Translations under genes and position numbers: made by a program
Shown here: piece after piece, positions 1-9,988 of the stretch
Layout: each line of letters opens with the position of its first letter
Position numbering within the stretch: the first letter of the stretch is position 1
Assembly: GCA_003162695.1 (NCBI GenBank)
Contig: PMML01000058.1
Coordinates: 11,816-73,749 of the forward strand
Direction: 5' to 3'
Origin: Ignavibacteriota bacterium
Lineage (GTDB): Bacteria > Bacteroidota > Ignavibacteria > UBA10030
DNA: 61,934 nt
Notes under the pieces: generated by a model
Told to the model about the DNA's origin: nothing
Seen by the model: only the letters and a program-made list of their open reading frames with translations
Database searches by the model: none

Positions 1-219
1 AACATGTTTATTCGATTTTCAAAAGTATTACCGATCTATGTCTGTCAGGTAGAACACTATAAAATAATGCAATTTCTATGCCAAAACAAAATGTTGCACT
101 ATTGATGCGGGACTGCTTTTTCCGTCAAATATGCGGATTCAAATTTACAAGCCTGTTTTATCATCGTATACAGTGGGAAAATTCTTCGGTTGATTCTCTT
201 CTAAAATAGGTGAATATTC

Positions 220-1137
220 ATGCGTATGGAAAAGGAGCATTGGAAATCATGGTGTCTTGCGGTTCGTCCGAAAACGCTGCCTCTTTCAATGTCGAGCACT
301 ATACTCGGAAGTTTCCTTGCCGGGGCGGAAGGCAAATTCCACCTGGATGTTTTTATCCTTGCGTCCATTACAACGATTCTGCTTCAGGTCCTGTCCAATT
401 TGGCGAACGACTACGGTGATTTTGTCAACGGAACGGATGGTGCCGGGCGCATCGGGCCGAAACGGATGGTGCAATCGGGATCTATTACTCCGCGGCAAAT
501 GATCGGAGCCATTATTGCAGTCGTTGTTGCTGTACTGATTTCCGGAATTGCACTTATCCGGGTAGGGACAGCAGGGATGCCTCTCGATTTTTCCGCTCTG
601 TTTTTTATTCTTGGACTCCTCTGCGTCATGGCGGCATTGAAATATACGATAGGGAAGAACCCGTACGGATATAGAAGTCTCGGCGATATTTCCGTTTTTA
701 TTTTCTTTGGACTGGTCGGTGCGATCGGGACGTTTTTTCTGCATACGCATGAATTTAGATTCGATGTGTTCCTTCCGGCAGCTTCCATTGGATTTCTCAG
801 CACGGGCGTTCTCAATTTGAACAATATGCGCGACTGCCGCAGCGATGAAAAAGCGATGAAGCGGACAGTGGCTCTTGTTCTGGGGAATTCACTTGCAAAG
901 ATCTATCATGCAATTCTCATCCTCAGCGCCGTAGCGGCCGGATTATTGTATACGCTTCTCAATTTCAAATCCGTCTTTCAATTTCTCTTTATTTTGCCGC
1001 TGCCTTTTCTGTATCTTAACGTCCGGGCAGTTCTTCTGCATCGGAAGCCTGCGGAACTGAATGTGGAATTACAGAAACTTTCTTTCTCGACGATTCTTTT
1101 TGCATTATGTTTCGGACTCGGACTGGTCATCGGTTGA
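220..1137 (+). CDS. menA: 1,4-dihydroxy-2-naphthoate polyprenyltransferase (MenA-like, UbiA superfamily)
   Basis: 305-aa multi-TM protein with AVRPKTLPLS start region, NDYGDFVNGTD and NNMRD motifs typical of MenA. Confidence 0.92.
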   Translation: MRMEKEHWKSWCLAVRPKTLPLSMSSTILGSFLAGAEGKFHLDVFILASITTILLQVLSNLANDYGDFVNGTDGAGRIGPKRMVQSGSITPRQMIGAIIAVVVAVLISGIALIRVGTAGMPLDFSALFFILGLLCVMAALKYTIGKNPYGYRSLGDISVFIFFGLVGAIGTFFLHTHEFRFDVFLPAASIGFLSTGVLNLNNMRDCRSDEKAMKRTVALVLGNSLAKIYHAILILSAVAAGLLYTLLNFKSVFQFLFILPLPFLYLNVRAVLLHRKPAELNVELQKLSFSTILFALCFGLGLVIG

Positions 1138-1425
1138 CCACCCATGAGAACATCTCGATCTTACTGCCGTCATAAAATAAAAACGAAGAGCCTGAACAAA
1201 GCTCTTTGTCGGGCGCGTGAAGTTTCCGAAGAAAAACACGGCAGATTCACTTATAAAAATTCTTCTGATGGAAGAAGAAGCGGTCGGTTGAATAAGCAAG
1301 AGATCGGATTGAAATAAAAAGACTATCCGGTAAACTTGTGCCGTGAAAAGAATGCGCTGCATTATGCGGGAAGAAACCATACTTATGGTTCAACTGTTCA
1401 TTCTCATGTATAGAAAGATTGTCAC

Positions 1426-2496
1426 TTGAAACTCTTTACTTCTCATATGAAGATGGCGGATGTCGTTCACGGCAATTATCTCCTGATGCCGGTGATCGAC
1501 CGTTTCGGCATTCCTTTGGGCTTTGGTGAAAAATCCGTACAAATGATATGCCGGAAGCATAATATAGACGTCGATTTTTTTTTAACAATCATTAATGCAT
1601 ATACCAACGAACAGTATTTCCCTGAAAAGAAACTCCAAGCGTTCAATGTGCTGATGATTATCGATTATCTGAAGAAAACGCACTTCTATTACATTCATAC
1701 TCAAGTGCCGCTTATTGAAAAACTGCTCACGGGTATGCTGCGTCGTCGTCCTTCTGATTCTCATAAATTAAGGCTTATCAAACGATTCTTCCTGGAATAC
1801 AAACGCGAATTATTCAATCATTTGGATCGAGAAGAAACAACAACCTTTCCTTATGTGAAAACCGTTTACCGGCTTTTCCATAATTCCCATGCATCGGCGC
1901 GGGAGAAGCGCGCACTCTCGAAATATTCCATGCATGTCTATGAAGAAGAGCATACCGACGTTGATGAAAAACTCTATGATCTGAAAAATATCCTTATCAA
2001 GTATGTGCGCGGTGATTCGATGAATGCGGTGTATCAGGAAGTGATTTTTGAATTGTTCCGCTTAGAAAAAGATATTCAGGATCATACACGCATCGAAAAT
2101 AATATTTTGCTGCCGCTTGTGGAAGAGATGGAGGACGCATTATTTTATCCATTAGAGCATTCTCGGCGTACTGCAGGCAAAAACGCTCTTACGGGACCGG
2201 AAAAAGAATCGTCTCCTCAAACAGAAATATATAAAATAGAGCCGGCACAGGAAATCTATAGAATACCTCAAAGAATACGGAAATTAGAGGGACTTACATC
2301 TCGCGAACTTCAAGTTCTTCAATTAGTTGCCTGCGGCTCGATCAATAAACAAATTGCCGATAAACTTTCTATCAGTCTCCATACGGTTATTTCGCATAGA
2401 AAAAATATCACGCGCAAACTGCAAATTAAAACTGTCGCAGGACTAACGATCTTTGCTTTACTCAATGGATTGATTTCGTCAAATGATATCAGTTAG
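1426..2496 (+). CDS. Hemerythrin-like (HHE) domain protein with C-terminal LuxR-type HTH
   Basis: N-terminal DUF542/ScdA_N-like segment (VIDRFGIPLGFGEKSVQMICRKHNID), His/Glu-rich HHE-like middle, C-terminal LTSRELQVLQLVACGSINKQIADKLSISLHTVISHRKNI; the listed start is TTG, with a later in-frame ATG at 1447. Confidence 0.8.
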   Translation: MKLFTSHMKMADVVHGNYLLMPVIDRFGIPLGFGEKSVQMICRKHNIDVDFFLTIINAYTNEQYFPEKKLQAFNVLMIIDYLKKTHFYYIHTQVPLIEKLLTGMLRRRPSDSHKLRLIKRFFLEYKRELFNHLDREETTTFPYVKTVYRLFHNSHASAREKRALSKYSMHVYEEEHTDVDEKLYDLKNILIKYVRGDSMNAVYQEVIFELFRLEKDIQDHTRIENNILLPLVEEMEDALFYPLEHSRRTAGKNALTGPEKESSPQTEIYKIEPAQEIYRIPQRIRKLEGLTSRELQVLQLVACGSINKQIADKLSISLHTVISHRKNITRKLQIKTVAGLTIFALLNGLISSNDIS

Positions 2497-2640
2497 GTTT
2501 GTCCTCTCTGTGAAGAACGACGGCGTCAATGTATTTATTCCTTCTTTGTCTCAACGCTGAGAACGAACATCCCCATAAATAGGGATTGTTTGGCCTTTTC
2601 TCTTTCCTTATTATATCTCATGTTCAGTTGAAAACGGAAA

Positions 2641-2928
2641 ATGACGGAACGGACGATGGATAATTCAACAAGAAAAAAAGAAACACGCCTTTCGGATGTT
2701 CCATTGGGTATGCAGTGTATTATCCGGGACATTCATTCACACCCTGAAACCTGCCAGAGATTACGAGAGATAGGATTCAATAAGCATACGAATATTCGTA
2801 CTCTTGTCTTGAATTCCTCGCAATTTATTTGCGAGGTCAACAACACGCGGATCGGCATGCACAGGCGTATTGCAAACGAAATCATTATCGAATTCGCCGC
2901 GACACCCCTTCTCGATAAGAATGAATGA
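2641..2928 (+). CDS. feoA: FeoA family ferrous iron transport protein
   Basis: LSDVPLGMQCIIRDIHSHPETCQRLREIGF, overlaps the start of feoB. Confidence 0.85.
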   Translation: MTERTMDNSTRKKETRLSDVPLGMQCIIRDIHSHPETCQRLREIGFNKHTNIRTLVLNSSQFICEVNNTRIGMHRRIANEIIIEFAATPLLDKNE

Positions 2929-5018
2929 GTAACAGCCTTTCACAACATCCCTCTATAGCAATCATCGGCAACCCAAATTGCGGCAAGACGACAATTTTTA
3001 ATGAACTTACAGGATTGCGTCAAAAGGTCGGCAACTATCCGGGCGTTACGGTTGAGAAAAAAGAAGGAACGATTTTATTCAACGACGGCAAGGAGGTCGC
3101 AGTTCTTGATTTACCCGGCACCTACAGCTTATCTGCAAATTCCCCCGATGAAAAGGTTGCAACCGACATTCTTTTAGGCAAGCTTGCCGGTGTTCATCGG
3201 CCCGAAGGCATTATTTGTATTGTCGATGCGAGCAACCTCGAACGCAGCCTTTATCTTGTTTCGCAAATTATCGATCAACGATATCCGATTCTTATTGTGC
3301 TGAATATGGTGGACATAGCCGAGCGCAATGGAATCCATGTCAAAAGTGAAGTCCTGGCTAAAACTCTTGGTGTGCGAGTTATCCCGACAATAGGCAGCAA
3401 ACGCTCCGGCATTGCAGAGCTCAAAGCGGCAATCGTTAATGGGTTTTCAATTTCACCCGAGGCGCGGAAGTGGAAACTTCCTGAACCGGTTGGTGAGGAG
3501 CACGGGGAACTTATCAATCTGCTGCTTATACATAATCACACGAAAGAAGACGATGCCTTTCATGTGGCCGCGATGCTTCTTTCTTCGCCCCGTCCTCTCA
3601 AAGAATTCCAGGGAATAATTGCACAGCCCGTTCTGGATCGGGCGGCTCAAGATTATAACCGGCTTCGTGAACTTGGCTTTGATCGTCATTCCGTTTTTGT
3701 TGAGTCAAGGTACCGATGGATTAAAAAGATCTGCGGTGAAGCCGTTTCCTACGGCCCAAAGAAAACCGATTACACGGATAAGATCGATGCAATTGTGACG
3801 CATAAATTTTGGGGTTACGTTATCTTCTTTGTACTTATGACGCTGATGTTTCAGTCGATTTTTACATGGGCAACTATACCGATGGAAATGATCGGCAGCG
3901 GATTCTATTGGCTTGGCAGGCACGTTGGAACGATTATTCCGCAGGGAGATTTGCATGATCTCATTGTATTCGGCGCCCTCAACGGTGCAGGGGCAGTGGT
4001 CGTATTTCTTCCGCAAATTCTCCTGCTGTTTCTCTTCCTCGGTATTTTGGAAGACACCGGCTATATGGCGCGAGCCGCCTTTATCATGGATCGGCTGATG
4101 AATAAAGTTGGGCTGCATGGGAAATCCTTTATTCCTATTCTCAGTTCCTTTGCCTGTGCCATTCCCGGAATTATGGCGGCGCGTACAATAGGGAATCATC
4201 GGGACCGGCTTGTCACCATGCTTGTTGCACCATTAGCAAGCTGCAGCGCACGGCTGCCGGTGTATTCGCTCCTCATTGCTGCGTTTATTCCCGGCACACT
4301 TATTTTTGGCTTCTGGAATTTACAAGGCATCGTCATGGTCTCGATGTATCTGCTCGGTATCTTTACGGCACTGGTCATGGCATGGCTGTTTAAGAAGACG
4401 ATTCTTAGGGGAAGAACACCGGACTTTATTCTGGAACTCCCGCCATACCGGCTTCCATCAATCAAGAGCCTCCTCCTGCAAATGTGGGAACGCGCTCTCT
4501 TATTTCTCAGACGAGCAGGCACGATCATCCTCGGCGCCTCTCTCGTTCTCTGGTTTCTTGCAACATATCCCAAAACAGACAGTGCTGCACCGTCGGAAAG
4601 ACTTGCTCATAGTTTTGTTGGACAGGCAGGACATATCATCGAGCCGTTGATACGGCCGCTCGGATTCGATTGGAAAATCGGCATCGGCATATTAACTTCG
4701 TTGCTGCAGCGGGAAGTGTTTGTCAGCACTGTGAGCACAATTTACAATATCCAGGGCGGCAACGGCAATTCGGTATCGCTTCGAGCACAGATGCAAAAGG
4801 ATGTCGATCCTTCCACAGGGCTGTCGAAGTTCAATGTTTTGACAGCCATTTGTGTTATGGTTTACTATGTTCTTGCTATGCAATGTATGTCGACGCTTGC
4901 GGTCATGCGGCGGGAAACCAACGGCTGGAAATGGCCGCTGTTTCAACTGGGATACATGACCACACTTGCTTATGCCGTAACATTTGCGGTGTATCGTATA
5001 GGATCATTATTCTTGTAA
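2925..5018 (+). CDS. feoB: Ferrous iron transport protein B
   Basis: G1 motif GNPNCGKTTIFN, NYPGVTVE, DLPGTYSL, multi-TM C-terminal Gate domains. Confidence 0.97.
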   Translation: MSNSLSQHPSIAIIGNPNCGKTTIFNELTGLRQKVGNYPGVTVEKKEGTILFNDGKEVAVLDLPGTYSLSANSPDEKVATDILLGKLAGVHRPEGIICIVDASNLERSLYLVSQIIDQRYPILIVLNMVDIAERNGIHVKSEVLAKTLGVRVIPTIGSKRSGIAELKAAIVNGFSISPEARKWKLPEPVGEEHGELINLLLIHNHTKEDDAFHVAAMLLSSPRPLKEFQGIIAQPVLDRAAQDYNRLRELGFDRHSVFVESRYRWIKKICGEAVSYGPKKTDYTDKIDAIVTHKFWGYVIFFVLMTLMFQSIFTWATIPMEMIGSGFYWLGRHVGTIIPQGDLHDLIVFGALNGAGAVVVFLPQILLLFLFLGILEDTGYMARAAFIMDRLMNKVGLHGKSFIPILSSFACAIPGIMAARTIGNHRDRLVTMLVAPLASCSARLPVYSLLIAAFIPGTLIFGFWNLQGIVMVSMYLLGIFTALVMAWLFKKTILRGRTPDFILELPPYRLPSIKSLLLQMWERALLFLRRAGTIILGASLVLWFLATYPKTDSAAPSERLAHSFVGQAGHIIEPLIRPLGFDWKIGIGILTSLLQREVFVSTVSTIYNIQGGNGNSVSLRAQMQKDVDPSTGLSKFNVLTAICVMVYYVLAMQCMSTLAVMRRETNGWKWPLFQLGYMTTLAYAVTFAVYRIGSLFL

Positions 5019-5024
5019 AGAAAT

Positions 5025-5213
5025 ATGGACGGACAGCAGATAATCTCGTTGGCGCTTGTTGCGCTTTCGCTCGGATTTTTAATCCGCTCGGCAGTTCGGA
5101 AACGCCGGCTGCGGAAAACAATGCCCTGCGCCGGAGATTGCGGATGCGGAAGGCTCAAGACGGGTCAGCCATTTATCCGGCAAAAAACTGTCTTTGAAAA
5201 GCGAAAAGCTTGA
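5025..5213 (+). CDS. FeoB-associated Cys-rich membrane protein
   Basis: Short protein with one TM segment and CAGDCGCG motif directly downstream of feoB. Confidence 0.75.
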   Translation: MDGQQIISLALVALSLGFLIRSAVRKRRLRKTMPCAGDCGCGRLKTGQPFIRQKTVFEKRKA

Positions 5214-5274
5214 AGATGAGAGCAGTGTCTAAAAAGAATACCTGTGTCCGGTTTGCCTGCAATTCCGGATTTGT

Positions 5275-7983
5275 TCAGTCTTCCGAGTTGTCGAGTAGAT
5301 CATCAGTATCTTCCGAAGACTGAGCATAATCGGGATAAAATATTTTTGCACAATCCGGACAAATGCCGTGGGAAAATTTCGCGTCGGAATGTTCTTGAAT
5401 ATACCTTTCCAATTGATCCCAGTATCCTTTATCGTCCCGGATTTTTTTGCAATTTGCACAAATTGGAATTAGGCCGCCGAGTACTTTGATTTTTGCAACT
5501 GCCTCGTCCACACTCATTTTCAATTCCTTCTCCCGCAGCAGCAGCTGCCACATTCGCAGCCGGTATAAACCGAACCCTGCTCCGGCAATTACAATGATCA
5601 GCAGTCCATAGAACCACGTAGTCTGATAGACATGAGGTTCTAATTTGAAGGCAAAGCTTGCTCCTATTTCATTCCAGATGTTGTCATTATTACAGGCCGT
5701 AACACGAAACCGATAAGTTCCGGGAGGAAGGTTGGTATAGTATGCTACACGCCGCGTCCCTGCATTCACCCATTCATGATCATATCCCTCAAGTAAATAT
5801 TTGAAGTGCACTCGTTCCGGAACGAGAAAACTTAAAGCAGTATAGTGGAATTCCAGTTTTTCTTTTCCGGGCGAAAGACTGGCAAACCGGTCAAGCGGGA
5901 TAAGCTTTTGATCGGCAACCATTTGTTCGATCAGCACCGGAGGAGGGTAGATATTCCGCTTGAACGTTTTTGGATCAATCATAACTGCACCCTTTTTGGT
6001 CGCAAACCAGAGGCGTCCGTCAAGTGCTTTCCAACCGGCCGGCTGCCAATCACCGAAACATTCGTCCGATTTCATGCCATCAGCTGTAACAAAGACTTGC
6101 GTGTGAATAGACTTTATTCGTCCCGCGATAAAATCGTCAAGCTCCGCCCGCTTGATATATCCGATACCCCTCGGACTGCTCATCCATACGCTTCCATCGT
6201 CATCGCAGAGGATGCAGTAGATTTCGTCCGTGAAAAGACCGTCTTTGAATGTAATCGGAGTGAATTTTCCGTCTTTGTAAAGGGTAATTCCTCCGCGCGG
6301 TGAACTGATCCATAGATCTCCCTTCTTATCGTCGAACATGGATCCTACCCAATTTTGTGCCAATCCATCTTTCTGTGAAAATACTGTGCTGATTCCATTT
6401 TGTATTTTCACCAATCCTGCCGAACTGCCGATCCACAATGTTCCATTATGCTGGTAATGCAAAAACGAAACAAATTCCAGTGACGGATATTGTTTACCGT
6501 CCCTCATGAGATACGGTTCGAGCCGGCCTTTGAAAAATCGGCGGATACCGATTTGATCAATATCCAAGATTAAACTTTTATCGTCTTCCGTCAATGCCGA
6601 TATCCAGTTAACCGGGAGGCCATTGTTTGTGTCGTATTTTGTAATCTTTCCATCTTTTACTTGCTGGAGTATCCCGGTTTGGCCAATCCAGAGGCTGCCA
6701 TCCCGCGTCACTGCTGCAGTTCCGACTAAGATATTATCCATAATGGAAAATCGGCCGTTTTTTAATCGTGTGATTGTGCTGCTCACGTTGCTGAGAAAAT
6801 ACATGATGCTGTCAGGTGTTTCTGCTATGCCGGAAAGATTGTCGTTCGCCAAACCGTCTGTTACTGTAAATGGAGTGATATTAACATCCATAAATCTGTT
6901 CAGTCCTTCTACCGTACATACCCAGAGACTTCCTTCATAATCTTCTATTATCGATAGTATTTGATTATTAGTCAGTCCGTCATCTGCAGTAAAAAACGAC
7001 CATTTTCCGCCGGAGAATCGGCTCAAGCCGCTATAGGTTCCGAACCAAAGATTATTGTCCCGATCTTCGCATATTGCAGTAATATGATTATCCGGCAGGC
7101 CTGTTACTGATTGATACGTAGTGGTTCTCTTATGATTTAAAAAGACGAGCCCGCCATAAGTACCGATCCAAATATTTCCGCGGCTGTCGCAAAAAAGCGA
7201 GCTGATCATGTTATGCGGCAGCCCGTTCGATGTCGTGACACTATCGACTTGCTTGGCAAGAGTATCATTATAAACACGAACACCGGCATGCGTACCGACC
7301 CAAATTCTACCGAGAGAATCTTCTGCTAAAGACGTGATAAAATTCGGATGGATAGGAATCATGAAAAATCTTCCATCGATATATTTATAAAGACCATAGG
7401 ATGTGCCGACCCAGAGATTTCCCGCCCGGCTTTCCAATAAAACTTTTATTTGAGTCGTTTTTAATCCGATTGTTGAATCGTCAGACGCATCAAAGAGGGT
7501 AACTTCTTCATTTTTAATTCGAACCAAACCGCTGTAGGCCGTTCCTACCCAAAGCGAGCTGTCTTTTGTGACACATAATGCAGCAATTGTTTCAACCTCT
7601 TTATTATTTGCAGAACTTGTATTGACTGATTTGAAATTTACGCCGTCAAAACGGAACAATCCTGCCGATGTGCCGAGCCAGAGATATCCGTCGCGCCCAT
7701 GGAAACCGACATTCACCGCATTCGCTGGCAGCCCGTTCTGACGATGCCACACACTATGTCCATATTGATGAATGGACTTATGCGGGTCAAGAGCAAAGGC
7801 TGTCCTCGTTCCGGCGGTGAGCATCATGAACAAAAGGAAAATGAAGGTTCCATTTATTCTGTTTTTCATGCGGGATGTTCTAATTCTGACATTTTGTAAA
7901 TCCCCTGGAGTGAACAACATTCTTTGATGCAAAGTATAAAAAATGTTTTCCATTTTCAAATATATTTGTATGAATGAACGCAC
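5275..7983 (-). CDS. Two-component-regulator-type propeller protein (Reg_prop repeats, Y_Y_Y domain, TM) ending in a Cys-rich domain
   Basis: Repeated NLWFGTYSGLSRF-type propeller repeats, Y_Y_Y domain, TM helix, C-terminal ICANCKKIRDDKGYWDQLERYIQEHSDAKFSHGICPDCAK; no kinase domain. Confidence 0.85.
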   Translation of the reverse strand: MRSFIQIYLKMENIFYTLHQRMLFTPGDLQNVRIRTSRMKNRINGTFIFLLFMMLTAGTRTAFALDPHKSIHQYGHSVWHRQNGLPANAVNVGFHGRDGYLWLGTSAGLFRFDGVNFKSVNTSSANNKEVETIAALCVTKDSSLWVGTAYSGLVRIKNEEVTLFDASDDSTIGLKTTQIKVLLESRAGNLWVGTSYGLYKYIDGRFFMIPIHPNFITSLAEDSLGRIWVGTHAGVRVYNDTLAKQVDSVTTSNGLPHNMISSLFCDSRGNIWIGTYGGLVFLNHKRTTTYQSVTGLPDNHITAICEDRDNNLWFGTYSGLSRFSGGKWSFFTADDGLTNNQILSIIEDYEGSLWVCTVEGLNRFMDVNITPFTVTDGLANDNLSGIAETPDSIMYFLSNVSSTITRLKNGRFSIMDNILVGTAAVTRDGSLWIGQTGILQQVKDGKITKYDTNNGLPVNWISALTEDDKSLILDIDQIGIRRFFKGRLEPYLMRDGKQYPSLEFVSFLHYQHNGTLWIGSSAGLVKIQNGISTVFSQKDGLAQNWVGSMFDDKKGDLWISSPRGGITLYKDGKFTPITFKDGLFTDEIYCILCDDDGSVWMSSPRGIGYIKRAELDDFIAGRIKSIHTQVFVTADGMKSDECFGDWQPAGWKALDGRLWFATKKGAVMIDPKTFKRNIYPPPVLIEQMVADQKLIPLDRFASLSPGKEKLEFHYTALSFLVPERVHFKYLLEGYDHEWVNAGTRRVAYYTNLPPGTYRFRVTACNNDNIWNEIGASFAFKLEPHVYQTTWFYGLLIIVIAGAGFGLYRLRMWQLLLREKELKMSVDEAVAKIKVLGGLIPICANCKKIRDDKGYWDQLERYIQEHSDAKFSHGICPDCAKIFYPDYAQSSEDTDDLLDNSED

Positions 7984-8396
7984 TTTGCAAAAATATTATT
8001 TCCGATTATTAAACTTCATTTTTGTAACCAATGCCGATATTCTCTGCGGCCATCCTGAATGGATAAACCGTCCATGGCTGCAGGGTTGTCGATCACGGCT
8101 CCAATAAAAGAGGATTTCGGATATCAAGACAATCTGCATAGGAAAAATCCTACTCAGACGAGGGTATTCCATTTTTTGTTTCAAACGGCTGAAGAATCGT
8201 TTTTTCCACATATATAATTCATCGAATACTTAGGTGTTTCCATATCAAGCAGCGGAATGTCGGGAAAAAACAAACTACAGAAATGATTTTAACATCAAAG
8301 AATACGATGTTTTCGGCCGTTTCTTGTGTCCCGGCCTTTCGGTTGGTATCTTTGGTATGAGGACACAACCTAATAGGAATAAAGGAAGTCCAACCT

Positions 8397-9002
8397 ATGA
8401 CCGAAAGAATAAGGAATTCCGAGCGTATGAACGCAAACGACACCGAGCTGATCCGTTCTTCCCGGGATGGGAATATGGATGCGTTTGAGGAACTCGTCCA
8501 CCGTTATGATAAACAAGTGCTGACGATTGCGGCTGGATATGTACAGAACGCCGATGATGCAAAGGATATTTATCAGGAAGTATTTATACGCGTCTACCGC
8601 AGTCTTCCGAAATTTCAGATGCGCAGCGAGTTCTCGACGTGGCTTTTTCGCATAACGACCAATGTGTGTTTGACGCACCGTTCGCGCAGCAAACGGCATG
8701 TGCATGCATCGCTCGACCAGCAGGTGAACGATGAGGACGGACAGCCGCATGCATTGAAGGAAATTATTCCGGACAGGTCTGCGGAAACCGATGCGTCGGA
8801 AAGATCGGAGATTTTCGGCCGTGTAACGCAGGCTTTGGAAAAACTTTCTGCACGGCAGCGGCTGGTCTTTACGCTCCGGCATTATGAAGGATACAAAGTG
8901 AAGGAAATTGCTCATATGACAGCATGCACGGAAGGAACCGTTAAACGATATTTGTTTGAAGCGACAGCACGAGTCCGCAAAGAACTTGCAGATCTTGTCT
9001 GA
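8397..9002 (+). CDS. RNA polymerase ECF-type sigma factor
   Basis: Sigma70 region 2 (DAKDIYQEVFIRVYRSLPKF) and region 4 (RQRLVFTLRHYEGYKVKEIAHMTACTEGTVKRYLFEA). Confidence 0.95.
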   Translation: MTERIRNSERMNANDTELIRSSRDGNMDAFEELVHRYDKQVLTIAAGYVQNADDAKDIYQEVFIRVYRSLPKFQMRSEFSTWLFRITTNVCLTHRSRSKRHVHASLDQQVNDEDGQPHALKEIIPDRSAETDASERSEIFGRVTQALEKLSARQRLVFTLRHYEGYKVKEIAHMTACTEGTVKRYLFEATARVRKELADLV

Positions 9003-9016
9003 AAAGGAGATTAACA

Positions 9017-9988
9017 ATGAAACACCGACAATGGAAAGAATGGCTGCAGCTCTCGCTGTATGACGAACTTGCATCCGAAGAGCAGCGGCAGCTCGATATG
9101 CATATAAAAGAATGTGCATCATGCCGGAAAGATTTGGAAGAAATAAAACACATACACGCGCTTCTTGCGCATTACACGACGGCTCCCGTGACGGAAATGC
9201 AATTGCAGGATGCCCGACGCAGCATGCGAAGCGCGGTTCTGGGCGAACGCTTCCGTCTATCGTTTGCGGAATTATTTTCTGCAAAGTTGAATGCCTTTTT
9301 AATCCCTAGGTGGGTGACGGCAGCCGGAAGCATTGTGCTCCTTGCTGCAGGCGCTGCTGCCGGATATTTATTCTTTAAAACTCCGGAAAATCTGAATGGC
9401 TTTCAAACGGCATCCGCAGGAAGTACGGTCGAGCGGGGAGAATCGCAGATTGCAAACATCAGGTTTATCGACCGGGACGAGAAAAGCGGAACGGTTGACT
9501 TTTCGTTCGATGCTTTAACGCCGGTTCATGTCCGCGGCAGTCTCAACGATGAACGGATTCAAAAAATGCTCGCCCGTGCACTTGTCAGCGAACAAAATGC
9601 CGGTATGCGTCTGCGTACCGTAAACTTGTTCGGTACTTACGGGGAATCAAAAGAACAGAGTCCCAATGTAATGGACGATGAAGTGAAAAAGGCGCTGATA
9701 ACGGCATTGCAGTACGATCAAAATCTGGGCGTGCGGAAACAGGCGCTGGATGTCTTAAGCCGATACCTTCCCGATTCCACTGTCACGCGGGCGTTTCTCT
9801 TCGTCCTAGCAAATGAAAAAAATACGGGTTTAAAAATAGCGGCAATTAATTCGCTCGACCTGTCCAAATACGAACACCGTCCGATCAGTAAGGATCTGCT
9901 GTCTGCTTTTCAGCAGAAAGCGCAATCGGATGAAAATAGTTATATCAGATTAAGAGCCGGTGCGGCTCTTCAGGAGATACATCAATGA
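9017..9988 (+). CDS. Anti-sigma factor-like protein: zf-HC2 zinc finger, TM, C-terminal HEAT-like repeats
   Basis: HIKECASCRKDLEEI motif, one TM, repeated KKALITALQYDQNLGVRKQALDVL-type helices; follows the sigma factor. Confidence 0.85.
   Translation: MKHRQWKEWLQLSLYDELASEEQRQLDMHIKECASCRKDLEEIKHIHALLAHYTTAPVTEMQLQDARRSMRSAVLGERFRLSFAELFSAKLNAFLIPRWVTAAGSIVLLAAGAAAGYLFFKTPENLNGFQTASAGSTVERGESQIANIRFIDRDEKSGTVDFSFDALTPVHVRGSLNDERIQKMLARALVSEQNAGMRLRTVNLFGTYGESKEQSPNVMDDEVKKALITALQYDQNLGVRKQALDVLSRYLPDSTVTRAFLFVLANEKNTGLKIAAINSLDLSKYEHRPISKDLLSAFQQKAQSDENSYIRLRAGAALQEIHQ

Noticed and set aside
8370-9284. 304-aa minus-strand ORF opposite the ECF sigma factor
   Set aside because: Antisense to well-supported sigma and anti-sigma genes; no domain features.
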